From: an uncultured Phaeodactylibacter sp.
Lineage (GTDB): Bacteria > Bacteroidota > Bacteroidia > Chitinophagales > Saprospiraceae
DNA: 6,923 nt
Direction: 5' to 3'
NCBI GenBank assembly: GCA_913062745.1
Contig: CAJXXJ010000202.1
Location: 1 to 6,923, forward strand
A program made the position numbers and the translations under genes. Shown in pieces: positions 1 through 6,923 of the stretch. The notes below the pieces were generated by a model. The model saw only the letters and a program-made list of their open reading frames with translations. It was not told the DNA's origin and did no database searches. Each line of letters opens with the position of its first letter. The first letter of the stretch is position 1.

Positions 1-8
1 CCCTAAAG

Positions 9-26
9 GCGGGAACTGCAGCCCGC
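9..26 (-). terminator. weak hairpin downstream of prc, possible terminator
   Basis: GCGGG (9-13) and CCCGC (22-26) form a perfect 5-bp stem around an 8-base loop, 87 bases past the prc stop codon. Read on the minus strand, the stem is followed by CTTTAGGG, which is only a short T run. On the plus strand it is followed by AAAAA, so it would not work as a classical terminator in that direction. It could be the prc terminator, or part of a structure cut by the window edge. The rest of 1-112 shows no ORF or other recognisable signal apart from an eight-base T run at 90-97. Confidence 0.3.
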
Positions 27-112
27 AAAAATCAATCCCTTTTACTCATGAAATCCAGTTTGTCTAGTGGTTTGGAAAGCCCCTTCAATTTTTTTTGGCG
101 AAAGCCTGTAAA

Positions 113-2215
113 TTAGCTCTGGCTAATCATATCGTGCAGGATGCTCATGGTCTCTTTGATGTATACATCCTTGCTTACTTTTTCCACCCAGTCGTCGTTA
201 CGGGCTTTTTTGCTCTCGTCCTGCTCAATCTTCGGCAGGTCTTCCGGCAGGTTTTTGATGCCTTCGATGACCGTTTCGTCCATCAGGTCATCAAAGGCTT
301 CTGCCTCTTTTTCCCGCTGATCGATCATATTGCGGTAGCCGCTCAGGCTGACCGGATAGGCGGTTTCTTCCCGCTGCTCTTCCAGGCGTTTGGCATTTTC
401 CAGAATGCGCTGAAAGGTCTCGTTGCGCTCTATGCGGGATTCGCTGGCGCTGCGCAGCTCACCGACGTTGCCGATCTCTGCTACGTTCTGGCTGTAATCT
501 ACCGGGTCTATTTCGGTCCACTCCATAGCGTACTCGCGGTCGCGTTCGCCGGTTTTGATGTAGTAGAAATTATCCGGCAGGACAATATCCGGGGTCACGC
601 CGCGCAGCTGTGTGGAGCCGCCGTCTACGCGGTAAAATTTCTGCGTAGTCAGCTTAATTTCGCCCAGCGGCTTGATCTCCTTGAAGCCACGGATGGTGCG
701 GTCCAGGTCCACAAAGCGCTGCACGGTGCCTTTGCCGAAAGTGGAAGGGCTGCCTACGATGACTGCCCGGCCGTAGTCCTGCAGGGCGGCGGCCAGAATC
801 TCGGAAGCGGATGCGCTGTAGGAATTCACCATGACCACAAGCGGGCCATCGTACTGTACGCGGCTGTCAACGTCGCGCAGTACCTCGGGGTCTCCTTCCC
901 GGCTCTTCACCTGTACAATAGGGCCGTTCTCAATAAACAAGCCGGTCATTTTCACCACGTCGCGCAGCGAGCCGCCGCCGTTGTAGCGCAGGTCGAGGAT
1001 GATGCCGTCTACGTTATGTGATTTCAGCTTTTCAATTTCTTTTTCCACATCTTCCGAGCAAAAGCGGCCATTGCTGTTCTGGAAGTCTGCATAGAAGGAA
1101 GGCAGCAGGATGTAGCCGATGCGGTCGCCCTGCTCGCCGTCGAGGATGAGCGACTTAGCAAACTGCTCTTCCAGAATGACCACATCGCGGGTGATCATGA
1201 TATCTTTGATGGTGCCGTCAATTTTCTTGACCGTCAGGGTCACATCAGTGCCCTTGTCGCCGCGGATGAGCTGCACCACATCATCAATAGTCATGCCTGT
1301 GATGTCTACCGGCTCGTCTTCATTATCCTGCTTTACCTTAAGGATGACATCATTTTCTTCGAGTTGCTTCTGCTTCCAGGCCGGGCCACCGACTACTATG
1401 CGGACCACTTTGGTGTAGTCGCCTTCCGTACGCAGGCTGGCGCCGATACCTTCAAGGCGGCCGCTGAAGCGAATATTGAAGTTTTCCTTGTCGATCGGTT
1501 TGTAATACTCAGAGTGCGGATCGAAGATATGGGTGATGGTATTGAGGTATACGCTCAGGCGGTCTTCGCGCTTGAGCTTGCGCATGCGGCTGTACCAATC
1601 ATCGAGAAACTCGCGCACATCCTCGCGTGCTTCCTTCTCGATTTCGTCAAAGCTGCGCTTGGCTTCCTCTTCGCCCTTTTTCTCTTCTTCTTTGGTTTTG
1701 GTGACGATGCGCTCTACAGTCTCATACTTGAGGTACTTTCGCCAGTAGTCTTTCAGGGCGGCATCGCTTTTCGCAAAGTCCCGTTTTTCGCCGTCGAGCT
1801 CTATGGTTTCTTCCTTATCGTAATCAAAGGGGGCAGACAGCAGCTCCTGGTAGAAGCCCTGAGTTTTGTCCAGTGCAGCATCGAGCAGCTCTACGGAGCG
1901 GTCGAAAAACTCAAAGCGCCCTGCTTGCGCCTGATCGTCAATCTGCTGACGGTAGGGCTCGAGCTGAGCGACATCTCCCTTGGTGAGGAAGCGGCGGCCG
2001 CCGTCAATCTGATCAAGGTAAAAGTTGAATACCTGTTCGGAAAATTCATCGTTGATCTCCCTCGGCTGGTAGTGCAGTTTATCAAAGCCATTGAGCACCG
2101 TTTTCATAAGGACGGCTTCCTTTTCAGGAGAATTAAAGCTCAAATCAGGCAGGTAAGCCGTGGCTAGGACCGAAACGAGTAAAACGGAGAAAAAAATCTG
2201 ACCTCTATATTTCAT
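113..2215 (-). CDS. prc: Carboxy-terminal processing (tail-specific) protease Prc/Tsp, peptidase S41
   Basis: Periplasmic serine protease of the Prc/Tsp family, which degrades or trims envelope proteins from the C-terminus. The product is 700 aa from the chosen ATG, close to the 682 aa of E. coli Prc. In order it shows: a signal peptide or N-terminal anchor (KYRGQ, then a hydrophobic run ending ATAYLP); an N-terminal Prc region of about 200 residues with a highly charged Glu/Lys-rich helix near 175-205; a PDZ domain at about 240-335, beginning with GRLEGIGASL; the S41 core with LDLRYNGGGSL at about 408-418; and a charged C-terminal region of the DUF3340 type. The catalytic site is clear: Ser469 in NSYSASASE, Asp480 in LQDYGR and Lys495 in TFGKGTVQ, matching E. 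coli Ser430/Asp441/Lys455. One extra residue (SPSTFGKG) lies just before the Lys loop. ATG 2215 was chosen because AAAGAAGA lies five bases upstream and the signal peptide is compact; ATG 2236 (707 aa) is also possible. It lies downstream of hppA on the same strand, but a terminator hairpin separates them. Confidence 0.95.
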   Translation of the reverse strand: MKYRGQIFFSVLLVSVLATAYLPDLSFNSPEKEAVLMKTVLNGFDKLHYQPREINDEFSEQVFNFYLDQIDGGRRFLTKGDVAQLEPYRQQIDDQAQAGRFEFFDRSVELLDAALDKTQGFYQELLSAPFDYDKEETIELDGEKRDFAKSDAALKDYWRKYLKYETVERIVTKTKEEEKKGEEEAKRSFDEIEKEAREDVREFLDDWYSRMRKLKREDRLSVYLNTITHIFDPHSEYYKPIDKENFNIRFSGRLEGIGASLRTEGDYTKVVRIVVGGPAWKQKQLEENDVILKVKQDNEDEPVDITGMTIDDVVQLIRGDKGTDVTLTVKKIDGTIKDIMITRDVVILEEQFAKSLILDGEQGDRIGYILLPSFYADFQNSNGRFCSEDVEKEIEKLKSHNVDGIILDLRYNGGGSLRDVVKMTGLFIENGPIVQVKSREGDPEVLRDVDSRVQYDGPLVVMVNSYSASASEILAAALQDYGRAVIVGSPSTFGKGTVQRFVDLDRTIRGFKEIKPLGEIKLTTQKFYRVDGGSTQLRGVTPDIVLPDNFYYIKTGERDREYAMEWTEIDPVDYSQNVAEIGNVGELRSASESRIERNETFQRILENAKRLEEQREETAYPVSLSGYRNMIDQREKEAEAFDDLMDETVIEGIKNLPEDLPKIEQDESKKARNDDWVEKVSKDVYIKETMSILHDMISQS

Positions 2216-2220
2216 AAGAA

Positions 2221-2228
2221 TCTTCTTT
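2221..2228 (-). promoter_or_regulatory. purine-rich ribosome binding site candidate for prc
   Basis: On the minus strand AAAGAAGA ends five bases before ATG 2215. It is a better initiation context than the one before ATG 2236, where no purine-rich stretch is seen. It is weak as a Shine-Dalgarno site, as is usual in Bacteroidota, and serves mainly to support the start choice. Further upstream (2237-2448) I found no convincing TTG-TAnnTTTG pair. The nearest -7-like element, TATTTTG at 2296-2302, lacks one base and has no matching -33 element. Confidence 0.35.
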
Positions 2229-2448
2229 ATCGACATTCTGGCAAGTGCTTTCGGATGAAAAGCGGATAATACTGTGTTAATATACTCTTTTGCCACAAAA
2301 TAGTTGGGCGAACCGGCATCCGGGAAGGTTTTTTAACGCAACAGTAACAAAGATTGTGCCTAAACTCCTGCTCATCCGCTCGTGGCATCAAAACTTTACA
2401 AATAACGAAATAGGAAGAGCCTTAGTTTGTCGGCAGCCCTTAAAACCA

Positions 2449-2481
2449 CATCGCCCTGCCGGGAAGTCCGGCAGGGCGATG
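2449..2481 (-). terminator. hppA transcription terminator hairpin
   Basis: CATCGCCCTGCCGG (2449-2462) and CCGGCAGGGCGATG (2468-2481) are a perfect 14-bp GC-rich inverted repeat with a five-base loop. It lies 27 bases after the hppA stop. Read on the minus strand, the stem is followed by TGGTTTTAA, a short T run, which fits intrinsic termination of hppA. It separates hppA from prc, so prc probably has its own promoter. On the plus strand the stem is followed by GGAAAAACC, which is not a terminator context. Confidence 0.8.
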
Positions 2482-2508
2482 GGAAAAACCGCTAAAGATG
2501 AAGTGCGG

Positions 2509-4716
2509 TTAGAGCAGCGGTGCGATGACCAGTGCCACCACAGACATCAGTTTCAGCAGGATATTCAGAGACGGGCCGGAGGTATCCTTGAAGGGGTCAC
2601 CGACGGTGTCGCCCACAACGGTTGCCTTGTGCGGGTCAGAGCCTTTGTAGTACATTTCGCCGCTGATTTCCACGCCTTCCTCGAACATCTTCTTAGCGTT
2701 ATCCCAGGCACCACCAGCGTTAGACTGGAAGATGGCCATGAGTACACCGGCTACGGTTACGCCGGCCAGCAGGCCACCGAGCATTTCAGCACCCAGCTGA
2801 CTGCCCAGGCCAACCAGGCCGGGAGTGATGCCCACTACCACGGGCGCCAGTACTGCGAGCAGGCCCGGGCGGACCATCTCGCGGATAGAAGCAGCGGTGG
2901 AGATTTCCACGCACTTGCCATACTCAGCCTTACCGTCGGCAGCTTCGAAGGTCTTGCGGTCTTCCTCGCTCCAGTCTTTCAATTCTTTGCCCTCATTGCG
3001 GTTCATGGCATCGAGTGCCTGACGCAGCTCAGGGATGGTATTGAACTGACGGCGTACTTCCTGAATCATATCCATAGCAGCACGGCCCACTGCGCCCATA
3101 GACAGGGCAGAGAAGAGGAACGGCAGCATACCGCCCACAAACAGTGCAGCCATTACGTAGGGGCTGGTGATATTGATGGTTTCCAGCCGTGCTTCCGGGT
3201 GGCTGATGTTGTAAGCCGTGATGAAGGCTGCAAAGAGTGCCAGTGCCGTCAGGGCAGCGGAGCCGATTGCGAAACCTTTACCAATCGCAGCGGTGGTGTT
3301 GCCTACTGCATCCAGTTTATCTGTACGCTGGCGTACTTCCGGTGGCAGCTCAGACATCTCAGCGATACCGCCGGCGTTGTCAGAAATCGGGCCGTAAGCG
3401 TCTACAGCCAGCTGAATACCGGTGTTAGACAGCATACCTACTGCGGCGATCGCGATGCCGTACAGGCCTGCGAAAGAGTAAGAGCCTACGATGGCTACTG
3501 CCAGGATGAGGATTGGGATAGCTGTAGACTGCATGCCTACGCCGAGGCCGGCGATGATGTTAGTTGCCGCTCCCGTGAGAGACTGGTCCACGATGCTCTT
3601 TACCGGCTTGGTACCGGTGCCGGTGTAGTACTCTGTGACCATACCGATGAGCAGTCCGGCTGCCAGGCCGAAGATAACTGCCCAGAATACGCCCATAGAG
3701 CTGAATTCCTTACCGTCAAAAGTCCAGCTGCCCGGCAGCATCCACTGTACGATGAGGAAAGTGGCTACCAGCATCAGCAGTGCAGAGATGAATTCGCCGC
3801 GGTTAAGGGCTTTTTGCGGGTCACCGCCTTCCTTCACGCGCACGAAGAAGGTGCCGATGATAGAAGTGATGATACCTACGCTGGCCAGTACGAGCGGCAG
3901 CAGCACAGCGTTCAGGCCACCAAATGCGTTGGTGTCTTCATAACCGGTGATGCCGATGAAAGCCGCGCCCAGCACCATAGTACCAATGATAGAGCCTACA
4001 TAAGATTCGAACAGGTCAGCGCCCATGCCGGCTACGTCACCTACGTTGTCCCCTACGTTGTCAGCAATTGTTGCCGGGTTGAGCGGGTGGTCTTCCGGGA
4101 TACCGGCTTCGACTTTACCCACGAGGTCAGCGCCTACGTCAGCCGCCTTGGTATAAATACCGCCGCCTACGCGAGCGAAGAGGGCGATAGAAGATGCACC
4201 GAAGGAGAAGCCGGTGATGACGGTGATGACGCGGTTGATGTCCCAGCCGATGCTGGAGTAGCCCAGGAAAAGGGCACCCAGGCCGACCAGGCCGAGGCCA
4301 ACTACGCCGAGGCCCATCACAGAGCCGCCGGCGAAGGCGATCTCCAGCGCTTTGCCCAGTCCGGTACGGGCAGCGTTGGTGGTACGCACGTTGGCTTTGG
4401 TGGCTACGCGCATTCCGATAAACCCAGCTGCAGCTGAGCAAATAGCACCGAGTACAAAAGACAGTGCAATCAGCGGGGAAGAATCTTCCGTATTGCCGCT
4501 GACGCCCAGCAGGACAGCTACTGCCAGCACGAAAACTGCCAGAACGCGGTATTCCGCTTTGAGGAAGGCCATCGCACCATCGGCGATGTTGACGGCAATC
4601 CGCCCCATACGCTCGGTGCCTACCTCCTGCTTACTGACCCAGGAAGAGCGCCAGAAGGTGTACAGCAACGCCAGCACACCAAATGCGGGAACTAAGTAAG
4701 TGATCGTTTGACCCAT
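2509..4716 (-). CDS. hppA: Membrane-bound ion-translocating pyrophosphatase (K+-dependent type)
   Basis: Integral membrane pyrophosphatase that couples pyrophosphate hydrolysis to pumping H+ and/or Na+ across the inner membrane. The product is 735 aa with many hydrophobic helices, a typical bacterial length. The pyrophosphate/Mg2+ site motifs are all present: [11 protein letters not shown] (193-203), [12 protein letters not shown] (219-230), [12 protein letters not shown] (439-450) and the C-terminal [15 protein letters not shown] (about 702-716). [10 protein letters not shown] (472-481) carries Ala476 and Gly479, where K+-independent enzymes have Lys and usually Thr, so this belongs to the K+-dependent subfamily. 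Glu237 in DLFESY is the semi-conserved glutamate found in Na+-pumping and some H+-pumping members; it does not by itself decide the ion. ATG 4716 starts the usual N-terminus ([13 protein letters not shown]). An upstream in-frame GTG at 4776 would add 20 polar residues and begin inside a leader hairpin, so it was rejected. The start is preceded by A-rich sequence (AAAAAG) and not by a clear Shine-Dalgarno site. The gene is divergent from the secreted M43-like gene. Confidence 0.98.
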   Translation of the reverse strand: MGQTITYLVPAFGVLALLYTFWRSSWVSKQEVGTERMGRIAVNIADGAMAFLKAEYRVLAVFVLAVAVLLGVSGNTEDSSPLIALSFVLGAICSAAAGFIGMRVATKANVRTTNAARTGLGKALEIAFAGGSVMGLGVVGLGLVGLGALFLGYSSIGWDINRVITVITGFSFGASSIALFARVGGGIYTKAADVGADLVGKVEAGIPEDHPLNPATIADNVGDNVGDVAGMGADLFESYVGSIIGTMVLGAAFIGITGYEDTNAFGGLNAVLLPLVLASVGIITSIIGTFFVRVKEGGDPQKALNRGEFISALLMLVATFLIVQWMLPGSWTFDGKEFSSMGVFWAVIFGLAAGLLIGMVTEYYTGTGTKPVKSIVDQSLTGAATNIIAGLGVGMQSTAIPILILAVAIVGSYSFAGLYGIAIAAVGMLSNTGIQLAVDAYGPISDNAGGIAEMSELPPEVRQRTDKLDAVGNTTAAIGKGFAIGSAALTALALFAAFITAYNISHPEARLETINITSPYVMAALFVGGMLPFLFSALSMGAVGRAAMDMIQEVRRQFNTIPELRQALDAMNRNEGKELKDWSEEDRKTFEAADGKAEYGKCVEISTAASIREMVRPGLLAVLAPVVVGITPGLVGLGSQLGAEMLGGLLAGVTVAGVLMAIFQSNAGGAWDNAKKMFEEGVEISGEMYYKGSDPHKATVVGDTVGDPFKDTSGPSLNILLKLMSVVALVIAPLL

Positions 4717-4753
4717 AATCTTTTTCGTTTGTATAAAGTGAATATGAATTACC

Positions 4754-4785
4754 GAGGCAGCCTCATGCCCTTGCACCGCTGCCTC
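4754..4785 (-). promoter_or_regulatory. stem-loop in the hppA 5' leader
   Basis: GAGGCAGC (4754-4761) and GCTGCCTC (4778-4785) are a perfect 8-bp inverted repeat. Inside it, TGC (4766-4768) and GCA (4773-4775) can add a 3-bp stem closed by a four-base loop, giving a two-tier hairpin. It ends 37 bases upstream of the hppA ATG and would lie within the leader if transcription starts at the promoter candidate near 4808-4838. No T run follows on the minus strand, so it does not look like a terminator. A role in mRNA stability or translational control is only a guess. Confidence 0.4.
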
Positions 4786-4796
4786 TTATGGCTTTT

Positions 4797-4818
4797 CGTT
4801 AGCGGGGCAAAGCTAACG
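4797..4818. repeat. short inverted repeat overlapping the hppA promoter
   Basis: CGTTAGC (4797-4803) and GCTAACG (4812-4818) form a perfect 7-bp inverted repeat separated by eight bases. The right arm overlaps the TAGCTTTG element of the promoter candidate. On the plus strand a six-T run follows eight bases later (4827-4832), too far for a good terminator. It could be an operator-like site or chance. Confidence 0.3.
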
Positions 4819-4838
4819 CAAATTTGTTTTTTGTCCAA
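4808..4838 (-). promoter_or_regulatory. Bacteroidota-type promoter candidate for hppA
   Basis: On the minus strand TTG (4838-4836) is followed after 20 bases by TAGCTTTG (4815-4808). This matches the Bacteroidota primary sigma factor consensus (TTG, 17-23 bases, TAnnTTTG) exactly at the conserved positions. Transcription would start near 4800 and give a leader of roughly 80 bases containing the 4754-4785 hairpin. No equally good match was found on the plus strand for the divergent gene. Confidence 0.5.
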
Positions 4839-4932
4839 CTGTCTGCCTGCCTTATAAAGGTGGGGGGCCTTGACCCGTACCGAATAAAATGCCATCTTGT
4901 AATGTTCTGTGTATAAACTGTCCGTTCTGCCT

Positions 4933-6543
4933 ATGCTAAATTTTGCGCTGCTATTCCTGCTGCTGGGGCAGCTTACCCTCCTCACCGACAGTCAGCCTGT
5001 GGCCTTTCGCTCCGCTCCGGCTGACGATTGCCCGCTCTACAACGTCCGTATTACCCACCATACTGTATGTGATGACAAAGGCACCGTCGACTGGAAAGAC
5101 GATGGCTTTCGGGTAGACGTGAAGGTGTACTACCGGCAACGGCCGGACGATGGCTTTTTGCTTTTGGAGGGAGAAGAGCTTGACACCGTTATGCGGGTGC
5201 CGGTGTCTGCACTGCCCGCGGGTGACACACTCTGGAAAGTAGTAGGTGTGCCGATGCGGGCGACGGAAAAGAAAAAGCCGATTGCGCTGACTGTGCGCTT
5301 CACGGCCCTGCCCGACTGTGCGTATACCAATCCGAGGGCAGGCACTACCCGGCAGCAGTGCTCCGTGTGCGTAGGGCCGGGCACCGGGCAGCCCTACCCG
5401 AGCTGCTGGCCCCGGCAGGAAGAGGATGACCCTTGCTCGCAGTCGGTCAACTACGCGCCCGACCCGGATTATCCGGAGCTGACGCCCATCCGCTACTTTA
5501 AGACGGTGGTGCACATTTTTGTGAAGGAAGACCCGGAGCAGCTCGGGCAGTACACCCGCCACCCTACAGACCCCGGCAATTTCACGGAGGAGCACATCGG
5601 TATTATCCGCTCGTGGTTTCAGGACTCCCTGGGTGCCAACTGGCTGCTGGCTAATCTTTGTGACGACCCTACGGACGGCTCACCGCACATCAAAGATGCC
5701 CGCATCCGCCTGCTGAATACCGGAACGGTGGGCGAGGATGTATTTTTCCACGCCGACAACCGCGGCTGGGGGATTGGCTATTCCGGCTGTGGGGGGACCT
5801 ACGGCTACTGGTACCAAACGGATGAGCGCTATATCACCTCCCCCGAGCCCTCCAACCCCTACTACGAGCAGCTGAAACGGCCGGAGACGCAGAATGCCTT
5901 CCACGTTTTTATCACTGGCGGCAGCTGGAAGGCTCAGCCTCCCGGAGACCCACGGGTGCCGGACGAGAATGACTGCTACTCCCGCTGTGCCGGCGGAATG
6001 ACCTCCTCTATGAGCTGCCGCGCGGGGCGTACTCCGCAGCATCCGGCGCAAGCCATATTCGGCACCTATAATGTATGGATGACCAATCAGCTGCCCGGCG
6101 AGCAGGAATGCGAATCAGACTACCCGGGCTCCGATGCCGGCCTGGGAGACGCTATGCTGGGAGAAATTTTCCACGTGCTGTCAGTAGACCACCTCTCCCC
6201 CTTTCAGGCCCACAAAAAGCACCCGGACGGCGGCGACGGCTGTGCGGACACCCCCCTGGCTTCTGAGTACAACCGCCTGGGCTGTTCTTACGGCACCCGC
6301 TGTGCGCTGAGCGAGTGTCAGGTAGGCCGTATGCATCATTTTTTCAGCGAGCTGCGCCCGGCTTTTGAGCGCTTCCCGGACGGGCAGGGCGGCTTCACCA
6401 CGCAGCGGCCGGACTGTCAGCCTGTAGAGCCTCCACTCCTCATCCCTGAGGGAGTCAGCATCGTCTGGACGGGCCGGCGGGAGCTACGCTCGGGCGTGCG
6501 GGTGATGCCGAAGGCTTGGCCTACTGGAGCGACTTGGCCGTAG
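4933..6543 (+). CDS. Secreted Cys-rich M43 (pappalysin)-like protein with degenerate zinc site; 3' end disrupted
   Basis: Exported protein of unknown function, 536 aa as read. ATG 4933 begins a clear signal peptide (MLNFALLFLLLGQLTLL); an in-frame GTG at 4909 was rejected because it adds eight residues ahead of it. Residues about 33-130 look like a beta-sandwich module (HHTVCDDKGTVDWKDDGF, resembling the NDNGT/DDTF style of Bacteroidota secreted proteins). Residues about 185-475 resemble an M43 metalloprotease: an RYFKTVVHIFV opening strand, a zinc-motif region at 410-420, GCADTP at 436-441 and CQVGRMHHFF at about 462-471. The zinc motif reads GEIFHVLSVDH, so the first His of HExxHxxGxxH is Gly410 and the conserved Gly is Ser417, while Glu411, His414 and His420 remain. 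The usual N-M-Y Met-turn is also not evident. It may be a non-catalytic pseudoprotease. After IPEGVSIVWTGRRELRSGVRV, a typical Bacteroidota phrase before further C-terminal modules, the frame gives a nonsense tail and stops. The natural gene was probably longer. Confidence 0.6.
   Translation: MLNFALLFLLLGQLTLLTDSQPVAFRSAPADDCPLYNVRITHHTVCDDKGTVDWKDDGFRVDVKVYYRQRPDDGFLLLEGEELDTVMRVPVSALPAGDTLWKVVGVPMRATEKKKPIALTVRFTALPDCAYTNPRAGTTRQQCSVCVGPGTGQPYPSCWPRQEEDDPCSQSVNYAPDPDYPELTPIRYFKTVVHIFVKEDPEQLGQYTRHPTDPGNFTEEHIGIIRSWFQDSLGANWLLANLCDDPTDGSPHIKDARIRLLNTGTVGEDVFFHADNRGWGIGYSGCGGTYGYWYQTDERYITSPEPSNPYYEQLKRPETQNAFHVFITGGSWKAQPPGDPRVPDENDCYSRCAGGMTSSMSCRAGRTPQHPAQAIFGTYNVWMTNQLPGEQECESDYPGSDAGLGDAMLGEIFHVLSVDHLSPFQAHKKHPDGGDGCADTPLASEYNRLGCSYGTRCALSECQVGRMHHFFSELRPAFERFPDGQGGFTTQRPDCQPVEPPLLIPEGVSIVWTGRRELRSGVRVMPKAWPTGATWP
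6486..6509 (+). other. junction between two unrelated coding sequences
   Basis: Up to about 6505 the M43-like frame still reads as sensible protein (ELRSGVRVMP). From about 6489 a different plus frame reads as a DUF4214 repeat (LGRAGDAEGLAYW). Each signal fails on the other side: the first frame ends in a nonsense tail at 6543, and the second meets a TGA at 6447-6449. The overlap is only about 20 bases, so the break lies inside this short GC-rich stretch. A single-base indel alone would not explain it, because codon use also changes. A chimeric assembly join or microhomology-driven recombination fits better. Confidence 0.55.
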
Positions 6544-6923
6544 GGCAAGTGCTCGCAGGCCAGTCGATTGACGAAGTGATGGCCAGCATAGGCGCCGTGT
6601 TTGCCAGTTCGCCTGAGAATGCGTTGTCGGCGAGCCTGGTGGGCCAAAGCCTGGATCCAAACAACACCGAGCAGGCCGAGCTAGTCACTAGCTTGATCAA
6701 CCAGGCCTATCAATATTTTTTTAGCCGTGTGCCTGAGACGGGTGGATTTGACTTTTGGTATGAGGCAATCTTTAGTGGGCGCCTCGAAGTCCAAGACCTT
6801 GTCTATAACCTGTCGTCGGCCGCGCAGTTTAATGATCAGGTGGTTCTTGGCCACAAGGCGCAAGCCGCCTTGTATCTTGGCCAGATGCTGCAAAACGACT
6901 TGATCGATGCAAGCCCGGCGATG
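6486..6923 (+). CDS. Partial DUF4214-repeat protein, 5' end missing, runs off the window
   Basis: This frame is open from 6450 to the window end and has no credible start codon before its first motif, so both ends are missing. It encodes two DUF4214-type repeats. The first is LGRAGDAEGLAYWSDLAVGQ followed by a helix ending VFASSPENA. The second is INQAYQYFFSRVPETGGFDFW, then a helix ending NLSSAAQFND. DUF4214 repeats occur in large secreted or cell-surface proteins such as S-layer, RTX-like and adhesin proteins, mostly of Proteobacteria and Cyanobacteria; their function is not established. By hand count six of sixteen Leu codons from 6514 onward are TTG, against two of thirty-nine in the M43-like gene, and GC is about 55%. 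This suggests a different genomic origin. The first residues (6486-6509) are shared with the other frame and may not belong to this protein. Confidence 0.6.

Noticed and set aside
73..106. Repeated GAAAGCC flanking a T run downstream of prc
   Set aside because: The copies are direct, not inverted, and too short to mean more than chance. The T run lies on the wrong strand to terminate prc.
95..1021. Plus-strand open frame opposite prc
   Set aside because: It mirrors the third-position bias of prc, has no family resemblance, and would overlap the protease catalytic region.
1364..2167. Second plus-strand open frame opposite prc
   Set aside because: The hydrophobic translation is the complement of the charged helices in Prc. 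No initiation context or known domain is seen.
2216..2296. Extended prc start at GTG 2296
   Set aside because: It places 27 extra residues before a compact signal peptide and has no ribosome binding site. Two internal ATGs give better starts.
2290..4437. Plus-strand open frame of 715 codons antisense to hppA
   Set aside because: It lies almost wholly opposite the conserved hppA coding sequence. Its translation is rich in His, Cys, Gln and Arg with no recognisable domain, so the open frame is a by-product of hppA codon bias.
4717..4776. Extended hppA start at GTG 4776
   Set aside because: It adds 20 polar residues not expected in the family, starts inside the leader hairpin, and ATG 4716 gives the normal N-terminus.
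4951..5595. Minus-strand open frame of 214 codons opposite the M43-like gene
   Set aside because: The plus frame has a signal peptide, Cys pattern and family motifs. The minus frame has none and would read into the 4717-4932 intergenic region without a terminator.
6549..6584. Internal GTG/ATG codons as the true start of the DUF4214 gene
   Set aside because: They lie inside the first DUF4214 repeat, after the conserved GLAYW motif, so using them would cut the domain.

Overview
The window looks like chromosome from a Bacteroidota bacterium. Three things suggest this: a tail-specific protease and a membrane pyrophosphatase of the types common there, a promoter-like match to the Bacteroidota consensus (TTG, then TAnnTTTG) upstream of the pyrophosphatase, and start sites with A-rich leaders in place of strong Shine-Dalgarno sequences. 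The fairly high GC and the style of the large secreted Cys-rich protein would fit a marine Saprospiria/Lewinella-like organism. That placement is an inference, not a demonstration.

Layout, left to right. Positions 1-112 are a non-coding 3' flank with a weak hairpin at the window edge. Positions 113-2215 (minus) encode a Prc/Tsp periplasmic processing protease with its catalytic Ser/Asp/Lys visible. Positions 2216-2508 are a spacer holding the prc leader and a perfect 14-bp hairpin that is probably the hppA terminator. Positions 2509-4716 (minus) encode a complete membrane pyrophosphatase (HppA) with the sequence signature of the K+-dependent subfamily. Positions 4717-4932 are a divergent intergenic region with a Bacteroidota-type promoter candidate and a leader hairpin for hppA. 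From 4933 (plus) runs a secreted Cys-rich protein resembling M43 (pappalysin-like) metalloproteases, but its zinc motif is degenerate (GEIFHVLSVDH in place of HExxHxxGxxH).

The right end is unusual. The M43-like frame stops at 6543 after a short nonsense tail. A different plus frame, open from 6450 to the window edge, encodes two clear DUF4214-type repeats from about 6489. Its leucine codon use differs sharply from the gene to its left. The two coding signals overlap by only about 20 bases around 6486-6509. This looks like the meeting point of two unrelated sequences, either a chimeric assembly join or an illegitimate recombination, and not one natural gene.

The genes do not form an obvious pathway. 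hppA and prc are neighbouring housekeeping genes on the same strand, apparently separated by a terminator, and the secreted M43-like gene is transcribed divergently. No tRNA, rRNA, CRISPR array or insertion sequence was recognised. The best candidates for something new are the apparently inactivated M43-like protein and the join at its 3' end.
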